Position numbers and translations under genes: made by a program. From an uncultured Gammaproteobacteria bacterium (GTDB taxonomy: Bacteria > Pseudomonadota > Gammaproteobacteria > Nitrosococcales > Methylophagaceae): DNA of 64,000 nucleotides. Positions 26,323 to 35,808 of this stretch are shown here, one piece after another. The notes under the pieces were generated by a model, which searched no databases, was not told the origin of the DNA, and worked only from the letters and a program-made list of their open reading frames with translations. How positions within the stretch are numbered: the stretch's first letter is position 1; every line of letters begins with the position of its first letter. Location of the stretch: positions 1-64,000 of the forward strand of contig CALCCU010000166.1 of the NCBI GenBank assembly GCA_937900515.1. The letters run 5' to 3'.

Positions 26323-26868
26323 ATGAATAAAACATTAATCGCAGTAGGTATAGCATCATTGTTAAGTTTATCTTCAATGAATAGTTTTGCAGGTAAGCAT
26401 CATCGACATAATAATAGTTTTGAAGATACAGCCCGTGTTGTCGATGTAGAACCACTTTATACAAACGTACGTGTCGCATCCCCCTACCGAGACTGCTATA
26501 AACAGCCCCATCATCGTGAAAGTAACTCACAAAACCAATCTTATACAGGCACTATTGCTGGCGGAATTATCGGTGGTGTAGTTGGCAATCAATTTGGCGG
26601 CGGCAGCGGTAAAAAAATTATGACGGCAGCTGGAGCATTATTAGGTGGTTCAGTAGGTCGTGATCTTACTTATCAGAATTCTTCTCATAGAAATACTTAT
26701 AGAGAACAGTGTCATGTTTCCAAACGTTACCACCAAGAAAAGCGTATTAATGGCTATCTCGTAACCTATAAGTACAAAGGGCAACGATACACAACAGAAA
26801 TGGATCAGCGACCAGGAAAGAGAATTCCAGTTCAAGTGTCAGTAAGACCATCACACTCTTACTATTAA
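26323..26868 (+). CDS. Glycine-zipper 2TM domain envelope protein
   Basis: A 181-aa protein with a signal peptide (MNKTLIAVGIASLLSLSSMN..., cut near FAG). A His-rich stretch is followed by a glycine zipper at about 82-120 (GTIAGGIIGGVVGNQFGGG ... GALLGGSV), the pattern of the rickettsial 17-kDa antigen/SlyB family. The C-terminal part is basic with several Tyr. No lipobox Cys is seen, so it is probably periplasmic or inserts in the outer membrane. AAGGAG stands 9 nt before ATG 26323. Divergent from rpfG, with a CRP-like box between. Confidence 0.83.
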   Translation: MNKTLIAVGIASLLSLSSMNSFAGKHHRHNNSFEDTARVVDVEPLYTNVRVASPYRDCYKQPHHRESNSQNQSYTGTIAGGIIGGVVGNQFGGGSGKKIMTAAGALLGGSVGRDLTYQNSSHRNTYREQCHVSKRYHQEKRINGYLVTYKYKGQRYTTEMDQRPGKRIPVQVSVRPSHSYY

Positions 26869-26992
26869 ATAGCATGAAAGATTTACATTCAGTTTCTGTT
26901 CATCTTTGGATTGCTAGAGTGTATTCGAACGGGCTAATTCCGCCTGACATCATTATTAATTAAAGTTAAAACCTTTAGTCTTAGGAGAGAAA

Positions 26993-27406
26993 ATGAAATT
27001 ACATAATAAATTAATCATGCTTGCTAGTGCCGCTACCTTGACATTTGGAGCATTCACACTACCTGCTTATGCAGATGAAGCGCCCTACACAGTAACTAAT
27101 GGCAATGAATTAGATGCTGATAGTTATAAAGGTTTTAAACTATATCGCAACTGGTGTGCTCGTTGTCATGGTACTTACGGTCAAGGTATGGTCGGTCCTA
27201 ACCTTGCTGACAGTTTGAATGTAATTTCTAAAGAAGAATTCTTTCAGACCGTAGAGAATGGAAAATCAGGCACAATCGGTAGCATGCCCGCTTGGAAAGC
27301 AAATGTAAAAGTAATGGAAGGACGTGAAAAATTATATTCCTACCTAAAAGCACGTGCAGACGGCGCAATCGGTGTTGAAAAGCCTAAAAAATCTAAAAAT
27401 AAATAA
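26993..27406 (+). CDS. Periplasmic c-type cytochrome
   Basis: A 137-aa monohaem class I cytochrome c. The signal peptide (residues 1-27, ending AYA) precedes a CxxCH haem site (Cys55, Cys58, His59 in NWCARCHGTYGQG). Met98 in GSMPAW is the likely sixth ligand. The C-terminus is Lys-rich. The text GQGMVGPNLADS is seen in cytochromes that accept electrons from quinoprotein alcohol dehydrogenases (XoxG/PedF type), but no dehydrogenase gene is near, so the partner is unknown. It forms its own transcription unit, followed by a long hairpin. Confidence 0.88.
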   Translation: MKLHNKLIMLASAATLTFGAFTLPAYADEAPYTVTNGNELDADSYKGFKLYRNWCARCHGTYGQGMVGPNLADSLNVISKEEFFQTVENGKSGTIGSMPAWKANVKVMEGREKLYSYLKARADGAIGVEKPKKSKNK

Positions 27407-27416
27407 GGTATAAGTT

Positions 27417-27449
27417 GCAAGCTCTTCACAGAATTAATGAAGAGCTTGC
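27417..27449 (+). terminator. 12-bp hairpin after the cytochrome gene
   Basis: GCAAGCTCTTCA (27417-27428) pairs perfectly with TGAAGAGCTTGC (27438-27449). The tail ACTCTTATTTG is only moderately T-rich, so termination may be partial. Confidence 0.65.
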
Positions 27450-27502
27450 ACTCTTATTTGATACCATTAGAATATAAAATCCACGGAGACAAAGGTTAAA
27501 TT

Positions 27503-27796
27503 ATGCAGTTCATTCGGTATCTAACAATAAGCCTACTGCTTACATTACCTATTTTTAGCCAAGCCAACCACCTAGCCGATGACATTGAACCAGGGGATGG
27601 TGTCAATGAGATTCAACTCCCTCTAACAAAACAATCAGCAGCAGAACTAATCAGAGTAGAATCAAACGGTAAGATATTATCTGTTGATGAACAGATGCAC
27701 AAGGGTAAGAAAATATTCAAAATCAAAGTGATACATGACGGCGGTAAGATACAATACTATCGACTAGACCCAACTACTGCACACCCCCCTCATTAA
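27503..27796 (+). CDS. Small secreted PepSY-domain protein
   Basis: A 97-aa protein with a signal peptide (cut near SQA) and a single PepSY-like domain: LTKQSAAELIRVESNGKILSV, then a beta hairpin KKIFKIKVI...IQYYRLD. PepSY domains are thought to bind or inhibit proteases or to sense metal/redox conditions at the cell surface. It lies 8 nt before a PhoP-like regulator gene, an arrangement seen often in which a PepSY protein accompanies an OmpR/PhoQ-type pair and may modulate the sensor. Confidence 0.82.
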   Translation: MQFIRYLTISLLLTLPIFSQANHLADDIEPGDGVNEIQLPLTKQSAAELIRVESNGKILSVDEQMHKGKKIFKIKVIHDGGKIQYYRLDPTTAHPPH

Positions 27797-27804
27797 GGGT
27801 AATC

Positions 27805-28485
27805 ATGCGAATTCTATTAATTGAAGATGAAGTTCACCTCCGCCAACAAATCAGCGAACAACTAAAGCAACAGAAGCTCACTGTAGACTCTGCTGCTGAT
27901 GGTGAAGAAGGTCTATATTATGGGCTTGAATATTCTTACGATGTGGCTATTATAGATTTAGGCCTACCGAAACTATCCGGAATCGAAATTATCGAGCAGC
28001 TGCGAGCCGCCAATAAAGACTTTCCGATCTTAATTCTAACTGCTCGCAGCCGCTGGCAAGATAAGGTAGAAGGATTAGAAGCTGGTGCTGATGATTATCT
28101 TGTGAAACCATTTCATTTTGAAGAGCTATCTGCTCGCATTAATGCTCTAGCAAGACGTGCGTCCGGCTGGTCAAATGCAGTGCTCAGCTGTACACCTATC
28201 AGCCTCAATCCAACTTCACAAGAGGTGTTGAATAATAAAGTGAATGTTGACTTAACGGCTTATGAATACCGCTTGCTTCACTATATGATGCTTCATGCTG
28301 GTGAAGTGCTATCAAAAACAGAATTAACCGATCATATTTACGAACAAGATCATGATCGTGATAGCAATGTAATTGAAGTTTTTATTAAACGGTTACGTAA
28401 TAAACTTGATCCTGAAAAATCACTTAATGTAATAGAAACTCTTAGAGGCCGGGGCTATCGATTTACATTGGAGCGTGACAATTAA
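27805..28485 (+). CDS. PhoP/OmpR-type response regulator
   Basis: A 226-aa regulator. The receiver (1-115) has the acidic pair Glu7-Asp8, phospho-Asp51 (IIDLGLPKLSG), a Thr in LILTARSRWQDKVEGLEAGADDYLVKPFH and the conserved Lys. A winged-helix DNA-binding domain follows (about 125-222, ending LRGRGYRF). The WQDKVE...AGADDYxxKPFH text is very close to that of PhoP. It overlaps the sensor kinase gene by 11 bp and follows the PepSY gene, giving a three-gene unit. PhoP regulators answer Mg2+, acidity or antimicrobial peptides; which applies here is not known. Confidence 0.9.
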   Translation: MRILLIEDEVHLRQQISEQLKQQKLTVDSAADGEEGLYYGLEYSYDVAIIDLGLPKLSGIEIIEQLRAANKDFPILILTARSRWQDKVEGLEAGADDYLVKPFHFEELSARINALARRASGWSNAVLSCTPISLNPTSQEVLNNKVNVDLTAYEYRLLHYMMLHAGEVLSKTELTDHIYEQDHDRDSNVIEVFIKRLRNKLDPEKSLNVIETLRGRGYRFTLERDN

Positions 28486-29824
28486 TCGGCTTTCTCTCAG
28501 TGCTCGTCTGTTATTTGCCGTTAGTCTCGTATTAACTGCCTTTCTTGGTTTATCTGCATTTAGTCTTAATAATGCCTTCCAAGCTACTGCTGAAAGTGCC
28601 CAGCAAAAACGACTGATAAATTATGTCTATACTATTTTAAGTGCCGCTTCATTTGATGAGTCTGGTTTATCTCATGTGCCAGATCAATTAGCTGAGCCTG
28701 ATTTTTCAACACCTAATTCCGGACTATATGCACAAATAACTAGCGGCCGTAAGATCGTTTGGCAGTCGGAATCGTCATTAGGAATATTCATTGCACTTCC
28801 CGAACACCCCGGCGAGTCAAACCAATATTTTTCCAATGTAAAATTAAACGATAATGTTAGATTACTGAATCTTGCCTACGGTATTGTCTGGGAAAATGAA
28901 GCTGGTAAGAAATTTAACTACACGATTAATGTCAGTGAAGATTTAAGTGCTTTTGATCAACAAAATGCTGAGTTTGAACTGAGTTTATGGCGTTGGTTAG
29001 GTGGTACGGGCTTAATATTATTAATTGCTCAAACATTCATTCTTCGATGGGGGTTAAGACCTCTACATGATGTTGCGTTAGACTTACATGCTATAGAGAA
29101 TGGTGATCATAAACGTTTATCCAAACACTATCCTAAAGAACTCAATCAGCTAACACAAAATATCAATACCCTCCTCGACCATGAGCAATCACGCCGGGAA
29201 AGATATAAAAATTCATTGGCAGATCTTGCTCATAGTTTGAAAACACCACTTGCTGTTATTCGTGGTGAATTAGAGCAAACCTCTGAAACCACATCACTTC
29301 GTGAAACAACCTATGAGCAACTTAATCACGTATCTGAACTTGTAGATTACCAACTACAACGTGCAGCAACAGAAGGTCACAGTAGCTTTCAGTCACCCAT
29401 CTCATTAGGCGAGATTATTCATAAAATTTTAAAGTCACTTAATAAAGTTTATCAAGCTAAATCAATCGTAAGCCAGTGTGAAATTGAACATGACGTTTTC
29501 ATTCACGCTGATGAAGGAGATATGTACGAATTATTAGGTAATTTATTAGAAAATGCCTTTAAATATTGCAATAAAAAAGTAAACATTTTTATTACGTCTC
29601 AATACAAGCAAGTCAAGATTCAAATTGATGACGATGGTAAAGGCATCCCTAAAAAATCTAAATATAACATTATAAAAAGAGGGCAACGTATTGATACACA
29701 AGTAGAAGGTCATGGATTAGGCTTGGCTATTGTGAGCGATATTATAGATGCTTATGAAGGGACCATAGAATTCAAACGAAGCCCAATCGGTGGGGCACGT
29801 TTTACAATTCAATTACCACAATAG
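28475..29824 (+). CDS. PhoQ-like sensor histidine kinase
   Basis: A 449-aa inner-membrane kinase starting at GTG inside the regulator gene. Membrane helices (about 10-30 and 178-192) flank a periplasmic sensor of roughly 140 residues. A HAMP-like linker, a HisKA domain with His253 (DLAHSLKTPLAVIRGEL, as in PhoQ) and an HATPase domain (N-box LLGNLLENAFKYCNK, DDDGKGIP, GHGLGLAIV) follow. It should phosphorylate the regulator encoded just upstream. The periplasmic part is not obviously acidic like that of enterobacterial PhoQ, so the signal could differ. Confidence 0.88.
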   Translation: MTINRLSLSARLLFAVSLVLTAFLGLSAFSLNNAFQATAESAQQKRLINYVYTILSAASFDESGLSHVPDQLAEPDFSTPNSGLYAQITSGRKIVWQSESSLGIFIALPEHPGESNQYFSNVKLNDNVRLLNLAYGIVWENEAGKKFNYTINVSEDLSAFDQQNAEFELSLWRWLGGTGLILLIAQTFILRWGLRPLHDVALDLHAIENGDHKRLSKHYPKELNQLTQNINTLLDHEQSRRERYKNSLADLAHSLKTPLAVIRGELEQTSETTSLRETTYEQLNHVSELVDYQLQRAATEGHSSFQSPISLGEIIHKILKSLNKVYQAKSIVSQCEIEHDVFIHADEGDMYELLGNLLENAFKYCNKKVNIFITSQYKQVKIQIDDDGKGIPKKSKYNIIKRGQRIDTQVEGHGLGLAIVSDIIDAYEGTIEFKRSPIGGARFTIQLPQ

Positions 29825-29834
29825 TTGCTCGAGA

Positions 29835-30671
29835 TTACTTCAATAAGTTAAACGTTTTATATTGTTGAGAGTATGGGCATTTGAAACTCAATAAATAAGC
29901 CTGTAGCTGTAAATTTTCTTTATCTCCATCTTTACCATGCAAGCGATCACCTACGACAGGATGACCTAATAAAGCACTATGGATACGAATTTGGTGTTTT
30001 CGCCCAGTATCAATTGATACATCTAATAAACTTCGATCACTATCAGAATCGTAGTTCACTAATGAAAAATAGCTAACGGCATGGCGACCATCAATCTCGC
30101 TATTCACAACGACAGGGTTTTCAAGCGTCGCATTTTCATCGAAATGACCATGAACTAATATTTGATAGCGTTTATCTACTGTGCGTTGCTGAAATAATGC
30201 TGATAATGATGCTGCTGCATTCTTTTCATGAGCAATTATGATTAGGCCATTTGCAGCGCGATCTAAGCGGTGGACAACAAAGCTAACCCGCTGTGGAGTT
30301 AAGTGCTGTTCAGCCCAGCGAGTGATCGTGCAGTGGTCCCCCCATTTAGACCCTTGAGATAATAAACCATAGGGTTTATTCCAAATACTATAACGCCCTT
30401 CATCAAAGATTAATTGAGGTTCTTCTGGAGTCTTATCTAATACTGACTCGTCATAATAAATATGAATTATTTCGCCTTTATTCAGCCCTTTTTTTGCTCG
30501 ACGCAGTCGCTGTGTTTTTTTCCCCCTGCTTATCCATACAGCTCCCTTCTGCATGGTTTGTTTTATTCTTTGCTTAGACAAACCCGTTTCTTGAGCTAAT
30601 AAGTCGACAGCATTAAGGTCTTTTTGAAGCACGTCGATGTGTTTTTCAAATCGTTGTGTTATAACAGGCAT
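29835..30671 (-). CDS. RluA family pseudouridine synthase
   Basis: A 278-aa enzyme that isomerises uridine to pseudouridine in RNA. The catalytic motif HRLDRAANGL holds Asp137. It continues with KRYQILVHG and the RKHQIRIHSALLGHPVVGD signature. The N-terminal basic part (TGLSKQRIKQTMQKGAVWIS) looks S4-like and may bind RNA. The target (rRNA or tRNA) is not decided by sequence. ATG 30671 has a GAG nine bases upstream; the TTG further up at 30698 seems less likely. Convergent with the kinase gene, 10 nt apart. Confidence 0.9.
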   Translation of the reverse strand: MPVITQRFEKHIDVLQKDLNAVDLLAQETGLSKQRIKQTMQKGAVWISRGKKTQRLRRAKKGLNKGEIIHIYYDESVLDKTPEEPQLIFDEGRYSIWNKPYGLLSQGSKWGDHCTITRWAEQHLTPQRVSFVVHRLDRAANGLIIIAHEKNAAASLSALFQQRTVDKRYQILVHGHFDENATLENPVVVNSEIDGRHAVSYFSLVNYDSDSDRSLLDVSIDTGRKHQIRIHSALLGHPVVGDRLHGKDGDKENLQLQAYLLSFKCPYSQQYKTFNLLK

Positions 30672-30730
30672 TATTAAAGTCTCAGGTTTTGCGTACAATT
30701 ATTATAAATTCCAGGATGAAGGCAGCTAAT

Positions 30731-31189
30731 ATGTTTACATATAATTTACGGCATAGTTATCTCTTACTTATATTACTTAGTATCACTCATATTTCCTATG
30801 CAGAAGTTTATAAATGGGTTGATAAAGATAAAATGACACACTACTCAGAGCAAGCGCCAAGAGGTCATGATTATGAAGTCATTAATGACCCACCTCCGCC
30901 TGCAATTGATCCTGCTGTAGCTCAAAAAGAAGCAGATTTATTCATTGAAAAGGTAGAAGGCACTTATGATGCGAAAGAAAATGAGCGTCAACAGGCAAAA
31001 AAAGTAAAAGAAAGGCAAGAACAAAAGAAAAAGTATTGTGAAACGATAAAGAACAATTTAATACAATACCAAAATAATCCGGGGCGACGCATGATGGATG
31101 AGAATGGGAATATTATTGCTCCCAATGAAGATCAGCGTCAGCAAAAAATAGCTGACCTCAAAAAAGAAATCGCAGAAAATTGTAAATAA
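30731..31189 (+). CDS. DUF4124 domain secreted protein
   Basis: A 152-aa protein with a signal peptide (MFTYNLRHSYLLLILLSITH..., cut near SYA). The DUF4124 signature EVYKWVDKDKMTHYSEQAP follows immediately. The rest is a charged, probably coiled-coil region (about 80-150) with two Cys. DUF4124 is common in gammaproteobacterial envelope proteins; role unknown. ATG 30731 was chosen over upstream in-frame starts because AAGG is at a workable distance and the signal peptide begins directly. The tautomerase gene follows after 10 nt. Confidence 0.8.
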   Translation: MFTYNLRHSYLLLILLSITHISYAEVYKWVDKDKMTHYSEQAPRGHDYEVINDPPPPAIDPAVAQKEADLFIEKVEGTYDAKENERQQAKKVKERQEQKKKYCETIKNNLIQYQNNPGRRMMDENGNIIAPNEDQRQQKIADLKKEIAENCK

Positions 31190-31199
31190 GGAGACTCTT

Positions 31200-31535
31200 A
31201 TGCCTTTTTTAAATATTGTAACTAATACTAAAATTCCAGAGCAGACTCAGCTATTAAAACTTACAAGTCAGACTGTTGCAAGTGCCGCTGGTAAGCCAGA
31301 AAGCTATGTCATGGTGACCTGCCAATCAGATACAAAGATGCTTATGGGCGGAAGTGATGCCCCAGCAGCTTTCTTAGATTACCGAGCATTAGGGCTTCCA
31401 TCTGATAGATCAGAATTTTCTGATGCATTATGTTCACTAATTACTAACGAACTTGGCATCTCAGGTGATAGAATTTACATCAGTATGACTGATTCAGAAA
31501 GACAGAACTGGGGCTGGAATCACAGCACATTCTAA
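31200..31535 (+). CDS. MIF-like tautomerase
   Basis: A 111-aa protein clearly related to macrophage migration inhibitory factor (D-dopachrome/phenylpyruvate tautomerase). Pro2 is the expected catalytic base after Met removal. GGSDAPAAFLDYRALG, GDRIYISMTD and the C-terminal WGWNHSTF all match MIF. Bacterial members act on keto-enol substrates, but the natural one is unknown. MIF homologues are scattered among bacteria, which makes this gene mildly unusual. AAGGAG precedes the ATG; it shares a transcript with the DUF4124 gene. Confidence 0.9.
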   Translation: MPFLNIVTNTKIPEQTQLLKLTSQTVASAAGKPESYVMVTCQSDTKMLMGGSDAPAAFLDYRALGLPSDRSEFSDALCSLITNELGISGDRIYISMTDSERQNWGWNHSTF

Positions 31536-31591
31536 CGACTTCTTTTCAAACATAAATTACCAACATAACAACAACAGGTTACCTAACACAC

Positions 31592-33304
31592 ATGCGCGCG
31601 TCACAAATACTTATTGCCACATTGAAAGAAACACCAGCAGATGCTGAAGTTATTAGTCATCAGCTAATGCTACGAGCGGGACTAATTCGCCGCCTAGCTT
31701 CTGGCTTATATACTTGGCTACCAATGGGACTGAAAGTATTACGCAAGGTAGAAAATATTGTGCGTGAAGAAATGACTCGTGCTGGTGCACAAGAGTTATT
31801 AATGCCAACAGTTCAACCTGCTGAATTATGGGAAGAAAGTAAACGTTGGGAAAAATACGGCCCAGAACTATTACGTATCACTGATCGTCATAATAGAGAG
31901 TTTTGTTATGGCCCAACCCATGAAGAAGTCATCACAGACTTAGTCAGACAAGAAATTCGTAGTTATAAACAACTACCCATCACTTTTTATCAAATCCAAA
32001 CTAAATTCCGTGATGAAATTCGCCCCCGTTTTGGTGTAATGCGTTCACGTGAATTTTTGATGAAAGATGCCTACTCATTTCATCTTGATCACGAATCCTT
32101 GCAGAAAACCTATGATGACATGCATGCTGCATACAGCCGAATTTTCACACGAATAGGTCTTAACTTCCGCCCAGTTCAAGCAGACACTGGTAGTATTGGC
32201 GGTGAACAGTCACATGAATTTCATGTACTAGCAAATTCTGGTGAAGATGATATAGCCTTTAGCGATAGCAGTGAGTATGCAGCAAATGTTGAATTAGCAG
32301 AAGCCGTTGCGCCAACTGGTAACCGCCCATCTCCCTCAGCAGAAAAAACAATCGTAGAGACTCCTCAACAACATACTATTGAAGAAGTCAGCCAATTCTT
32401 ATCAGTATCAGCACAACAATGCGTTAAAACATTATTTGTTGAAGGTAGTGAAGAAGGTTCTGTTGTTGCTCTAGTATTACGTGGCGACCATGAACTCAAT
32501 GAAATTAAAGCAGAAAAACACCCTGCAGTTGCTAGTCCACTTACTCTAGCAACACCTGAACAAGTATTAACGCATAGCGGAGCAAATATAGGCTCTGTCG
32601 GCCCTGTTGGTTTAAACATTCCTGTTATTGTTGACCGTACAGCAGCTCACCTCGCAGACTTTGTCTGTGGCGCTAATGAGGATGATAAACATTTCACCGG
32701 CGTAAACTGGGGACGTGATTGTGATGAACCAGAGATCGCAGATTTAAGAAATGTTGTAGCTGGTGATGCAAGCCCTGATGGTCAAGGTACCCTAGATATC
32801 GCCCGCGGTATTGAAGTTGGCCATATATTCCAATTGGGTGATAATTATAGTAAAGCACTTAACGCCAATGTCCTAGCCGAAACAGGTAAATCACAAATTT
32901 TAACTATGGGTTGTTATGGTATTGGTGTATCACGTGTTGTTGCAGCTGCCATTGAACAAAACCATGATGACCGTGGCATCGTCTGGCCTTTAGCTATCGC
33001 ACCTTTCCAAGTGGTATTAGTACCGATGAACGCACATAAATCAGTTCGTGTACGTGAAGCTGCTGATGAAATCTATACTCAATTACTTGAGGCAGGCATT
33101 GATGTATTAATCGATGACCGAGGTCTACGTCCAGGCGTGAGTTTTGCTGATATGGAATTAATGGGTATTCCACACCGCCTTGTATTAGGTGAGCGAGGTC
33201 TCGATGCAGGAATGATCGAATACAAGTCCCGTGCTGGAGGTGAAGGTGACGAATTTGCTATTACGGATGTTGTCAGTGAAATAAGCAAGCGTTTATCTGC
33301 ATAA
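31592..33304 (+). CDS. proS: Prolyl-tRNA synthetase (bacterial type)
   Basis: A 570-aa class II aminoacyl-tRNA synthetase charging tRNA-Pro. The N-terminal class II core has [21 protein letters not shown] (motif 1 area), [26 protein letters not shown] (motif 2) and [13 protein letters not shown] (motif 3). The YbaK-like editing insertion (about 220-390), which removes mischarged alanine, is present as expected of the long bacterial form. The C-terminal anticodon-binding domain starts near 470. Followed 23 nt later by fumarase. Confidence 0.97.
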   Translation: MRASQILIATLKETPADAEVISHQLMLRAGLIRRLASGLYTWLPMGLKVLRKVENIVREEMTRAGAQELLMPTVQPAELWEESKRWEKYGPELLRITDRHNREFCYGPTHEEVITDLVRQEIRSYKQLPITFYQIQTKFRDEIRPRFGVMRSREFLMKDAYSFHLDHESLQKTYDDMHAAYSRIFTRIGLNFRPVQADTGSIGGEQSHEFHVLANSGEDDIAFSDSSEYAANVELAEAVAPTGNRPSPSAEKTIVETPQQHTIEEVSQFLSVSAQQCVKTLFVEGSEEGSVVALVLRGDHELNEIKAEKHPAVASPLTLATPEQVLTHSGANIGSVGPVGLNIPVIVDRTAAHLADFVCGANEDDKHFTGVNWGRDCDEPEIADLRNVVAGDASPDGQGTLDIARGIEVGHIFQLGDNYSKALNANVLAETGKSQILTMGCYGIGVSRVVAAAIEQNHDDRGIVWPLAIAPFQVVLVPMNAHKSVRVREAADEIYTQLLEAGIDVLIDDRGLRPGVSFADMELMGIPHRLVLGERGLDAGMIEYKSRAGGEGDEFAITDVVSEISKRLSA

Positions 33305-33327
33305 TTTAAGTTTAGGATTCAGGCAAG

Positions 33328-34854
33328 ATGACTGTAATTAAAAAGCAGGATTTTATTGATAGTATAGCTGATGCATTGCAGTTTATTGCCTGCTATCACC
33401 CTAAAGACTTTATCCAAGCAATGGCTAAAGCCTATGAAAAAGAAAGTTCACCTGCCGCCAAAGATGCTATTGCACAGATCTTAGTCAACTCAAGAATGTG
33501 TGCTGAAGATAAGCGGCCTATTTGCCAAGATACTGGAATTGTCAATGTTTTCATCAAAGTTGGTATGGATGTGCAATGGCAAACCGATCAAAGCATTGAT
33601 GATATGGTTAATGAAGGTGTGCGTCGTGCCTATCTACACCCAGATAATGTACTACGGGCTTCTGTTGTTGAAGATCCACTAGGTTCGCGTAGAAATACTA
33701 AAGACAATAGCCCTGCCGTTACTCATACCGAAATGATACTGGGTGATAAAGTTGAGGTTCATATCGCTGCCAAAGGTGGTGGCAGTGAAAACAAAGCTAA
33801 ATTTACTATTCTAAACCCAAGTGACAGCGTGGTTGATTGGGTTCTTGAAACTGTACCTAAAATGGGTGCGGGTTGGTGTCCTCCTGGTATTATCAGTCTT
33901 GGTGTTGGAGGAACAGCTGAAAAAGCAATGTTAATGGCTAAAGAGTCATTAATGGAATCTATTGATATTCAAGACTTACTGGAGCGTGGAGCACAAACGG
34001 CTGCTGAAAAACTACGCGTTGAACTTTATGAAAAGATCAATCAGCTTGGTATTGGAGCACAAGGCTTAGGCGGCTTAACAACAGTACTTGATGTCAAAAT
34101 CAGTGAATACCCTACTCATGCAGCCTCACTGCCTGTAGCAATGATCCCTAACTGTGCAGCAACACGCCACACACACTTTGTACTCAACGGTACTGGCCCC
34201 GCAGAGTTTGAGCCTCCAGCACTATCAGATTGGCCAGAAATCACATGGCAAGCAGCAGAAAATACACGCCATGTTGATTTAGACTCAATAACACAGGCTG
34301 ATATTGAACAATGGCAGCCTGGGGAAACATTACTCCTTTCAGGCCACTTACTAACGGGGCGTGATGCTGCTCATAAAAAAATAGCTGACTTATTCTCTCA
34401 AGGTCAGAGTCTTCCTGATGGTTTAGACTTCAATGGACGCTTTATTTATTATGTTGGCCCCGTCGATCCAGTCAATAATGAAGTTGTAGGCCCTGCCGGC
34501 CCAACAACTGCCACTCGGATGGATAAATTTACTGACATAATGTTAGATAAAACAGGCTTACTAGGCATGATAGGTAAGGCTGAGCGCGGCGAAATCGCCA
34601 TAAACTCCATCAAGCAGCATAAATCTGTATACTTGATCGCAGTAGGCGGTAGCGCTTACCTAGTCTCAAAAGCGATAAAATCATCTCGTATCGTGGCATT
34701 TGAGGAGCTTGGAATGGAAGCTGTACGTGAATTCTATATAGAAAATATGCCTGTGACTGTAGCAGTGGATAGTCAAGGTGAATCAGTGCACAAATCAGGT
34801 CCAAAAGAGTGGAAGCAAAAAATCGCCGATATTCCCGTCCACAAAAAAACATAA
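33328..34854 (+). CDS. fumA: Fumarate hydratase, class I (Fe-S type)
   Basis: A 508-aa iron-sulfur fumarase that interconverts fumarate and malate in the citric acid cycle. The N-terminal part has CxQDTG (RPICQDTGIV) and KGGGSENKAKF. The cluster cysteines lie in this CQDT motif, in GWCPPGI and in MIPNCAATRHTHF. The C-terminal beta domain has AAHKKIADL, FIYYVGPVD and GPTTATRMD. Length is near that of E. coli FumA/FumB (548). No class II fumC is seen in the window. The lytic transglycosylase gene follows after 7 nt. Confidence 0.93.
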   Translation: MTVIKKQDFIDSIADALQFIACYHPKDFIQAMAKAYEKESSPAAKDAIAQILVNSRMCAEDKRPICQDTGIVNVFIKVGMDVQWQTDQSIDDMVNEGVRRAYLHPDNVLRASVVEDPLGSRRNTKDNSPAVTHTEMILGDKVEVHIAAKGGGSENKAKFTILNPSDSVVDWVLETVPKMGAGWCPPGIISLGVGGTAEKAMLMAKESLMESIDIQDLLERGAQTAAEKLRVELYEKINQLGIGAQGLGGLTTVLDVKISEYPTHAASLPVAMIPNCAATRHTHFVLNGTGPAEFEPPALSDWPEITWQAAENTRHVDLDSITQADIEQWQPGETLLLSGHLLTGRDAAHKKIADLFSQGQSLPDGLDFNGRFIYYVGPVDPVNNEVVGPAGPTTATRMDKFTDIMLDKTGLLGMIGKAERGEIAINSIKQHKSVYLIAVGGSAYLVSKAIKSSRIVAFEELGMEAVREFYIENMPVTVAVDSQGESVHKSGPKEWKQKIADIPVHKKT

Positions 34855-34861
34855 TAATTCT

Positions 34862-35533
34862 ATGAAACAAGTACTATTCATCATAACAAGTATTTTGTTT
34901 TCGATGGCAAGTACTGCTGCGCCCATCGTCAAACAAACCAATAGTGATGGAAAGATAGAGTTTTCTAACACCTCATCGAGTCATAAAGCAAAAAAAACGG
35001 TCATTTATAAAACTAAGACGAATCAAGTTCCTACATTTACAGATACCAAGCCAACTAATATGGCTTATGAAGTGTTACGATTCGACTGTTTTGCCTGTAA
35101 CCCAGATTCAGCCATTGATTGGTATAAGGTCAAATTAAACCGAACTGCCTATGCCAGCACAGTAAAGCAAGTTGCCAAGAAAAACCGAGTAGACCCAGCT
35201 CTAGTTAGAGCATTAATACATGCTGAGTCTGCATTTAGAGCAAAAGTAAAATCAAATAAAGGTGCAATGGGCTTAATGCAATTAATGCCGGCTACAGCAA
35301 AAGAATTAGGTGTGCGTGATGCACTTGATCCGGAGCAGAATATACAAGGTGGCGTGAAATACTTAGCTCAGCTACTCCGCCAATTTAAAGGCAATATTCG
35401 TTTTGCTACAGCAGCCTATAATGCTGGACCTAATGCAGTTAAACGTTATAACGGTATTCCACCTTATAAAGAAACGGAGGTTTATGTCGAGCGAGTGATG
35501 ATTCTACATCAACGCTATAAACAGACAATATGA
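34862..35533 (+). CDS. DUF4124 / SLT lytic transglycosylase
   Basis: A 223-aa periplasmic enzyme. The signal peptide (cut near TAA) is followed by a DUF4124-like stretch and a Cys pair (DCFACN). A soluble lytic transglycosylase domain occupies about 98-215: catalytic Glu122 in LIHAESAFRAK, then GAMGLMQLMPATA and ATAAYNAGPNAVKRY. It cleaves peptidoglycan glycan strands to anhydromuropeptides, the substrate class recycled by AmpD (encoded at 50.4 kb). ATG 34862 starts the signal peptide. It overlaps the next gene as ATGA. Confidence 0.9.
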   Translation: MKQVLFIITSILFSMASTAAPIVKQTNSDGKIEFSNTSSSHKAKKTVIYKTKTNQVPTFTDTKPTNMAYEVLRFDCFACNPDSAIDWYKVKLNRTAYASTVKQVAKKNRVDPALVRALIHAESAFRAKVKSNKGAMGLMQLMPATAKELGVRDALDPEQNIQGGVKYLAQLLRQFKGNIRFATAAYNAGPNAVKRYNGIPPYKETEVYVERVMILHQRYKQTI

Positions 35534-35808
35534 GCATGAAACCATTAAAGAAATTTTTAGCTGAGAACGATAAGCTGATTCACATGACGATGCAGAAGGT
35601 CGAATCTCACGTTCAACGTCAGGTTGGTGACTGGTCACATAATACCGTACTGCTAGAAGGTTATGATGTGCCATTTAAATATAAAAGACAGAAAAAATAT
35701 CGGTCTCTAAAAGGTGCTCGTGTAGATTTAATTTATTACCCAAGTACTGAAGTCGTGGCCGGTATGAAATTTGAAGTAATGAATGTAGTAAAAATAGCTC
35801 AGTCCTAA
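35530..35808 (+). CDS. Hypothetical 92-aa protein
   Basis: A small basic, soluble protein. The first 40 residues look helical (KKFLAENDKLIHMTMQKVES). The remainder alternates short strands with basic clusters (FKYKRQKKYRSLKGARVDLIYY). No signal peptide, cysteine cluster or known motif is present. It starts within the stop of the transglycosylase gene (ATGA) and ends exactly where ychJ begins, so translation of the three is coupled. Function not recognised. Confidence 0.65.
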   Translation: MSMKPLKKFLAENDKLIHMTMQKVESHVQRQVGDWSHNTVLLEGYDVPFKYKRQKKYRSLKGARVDLIYYPSTEVVAGMKFEVMNVVKIAQS

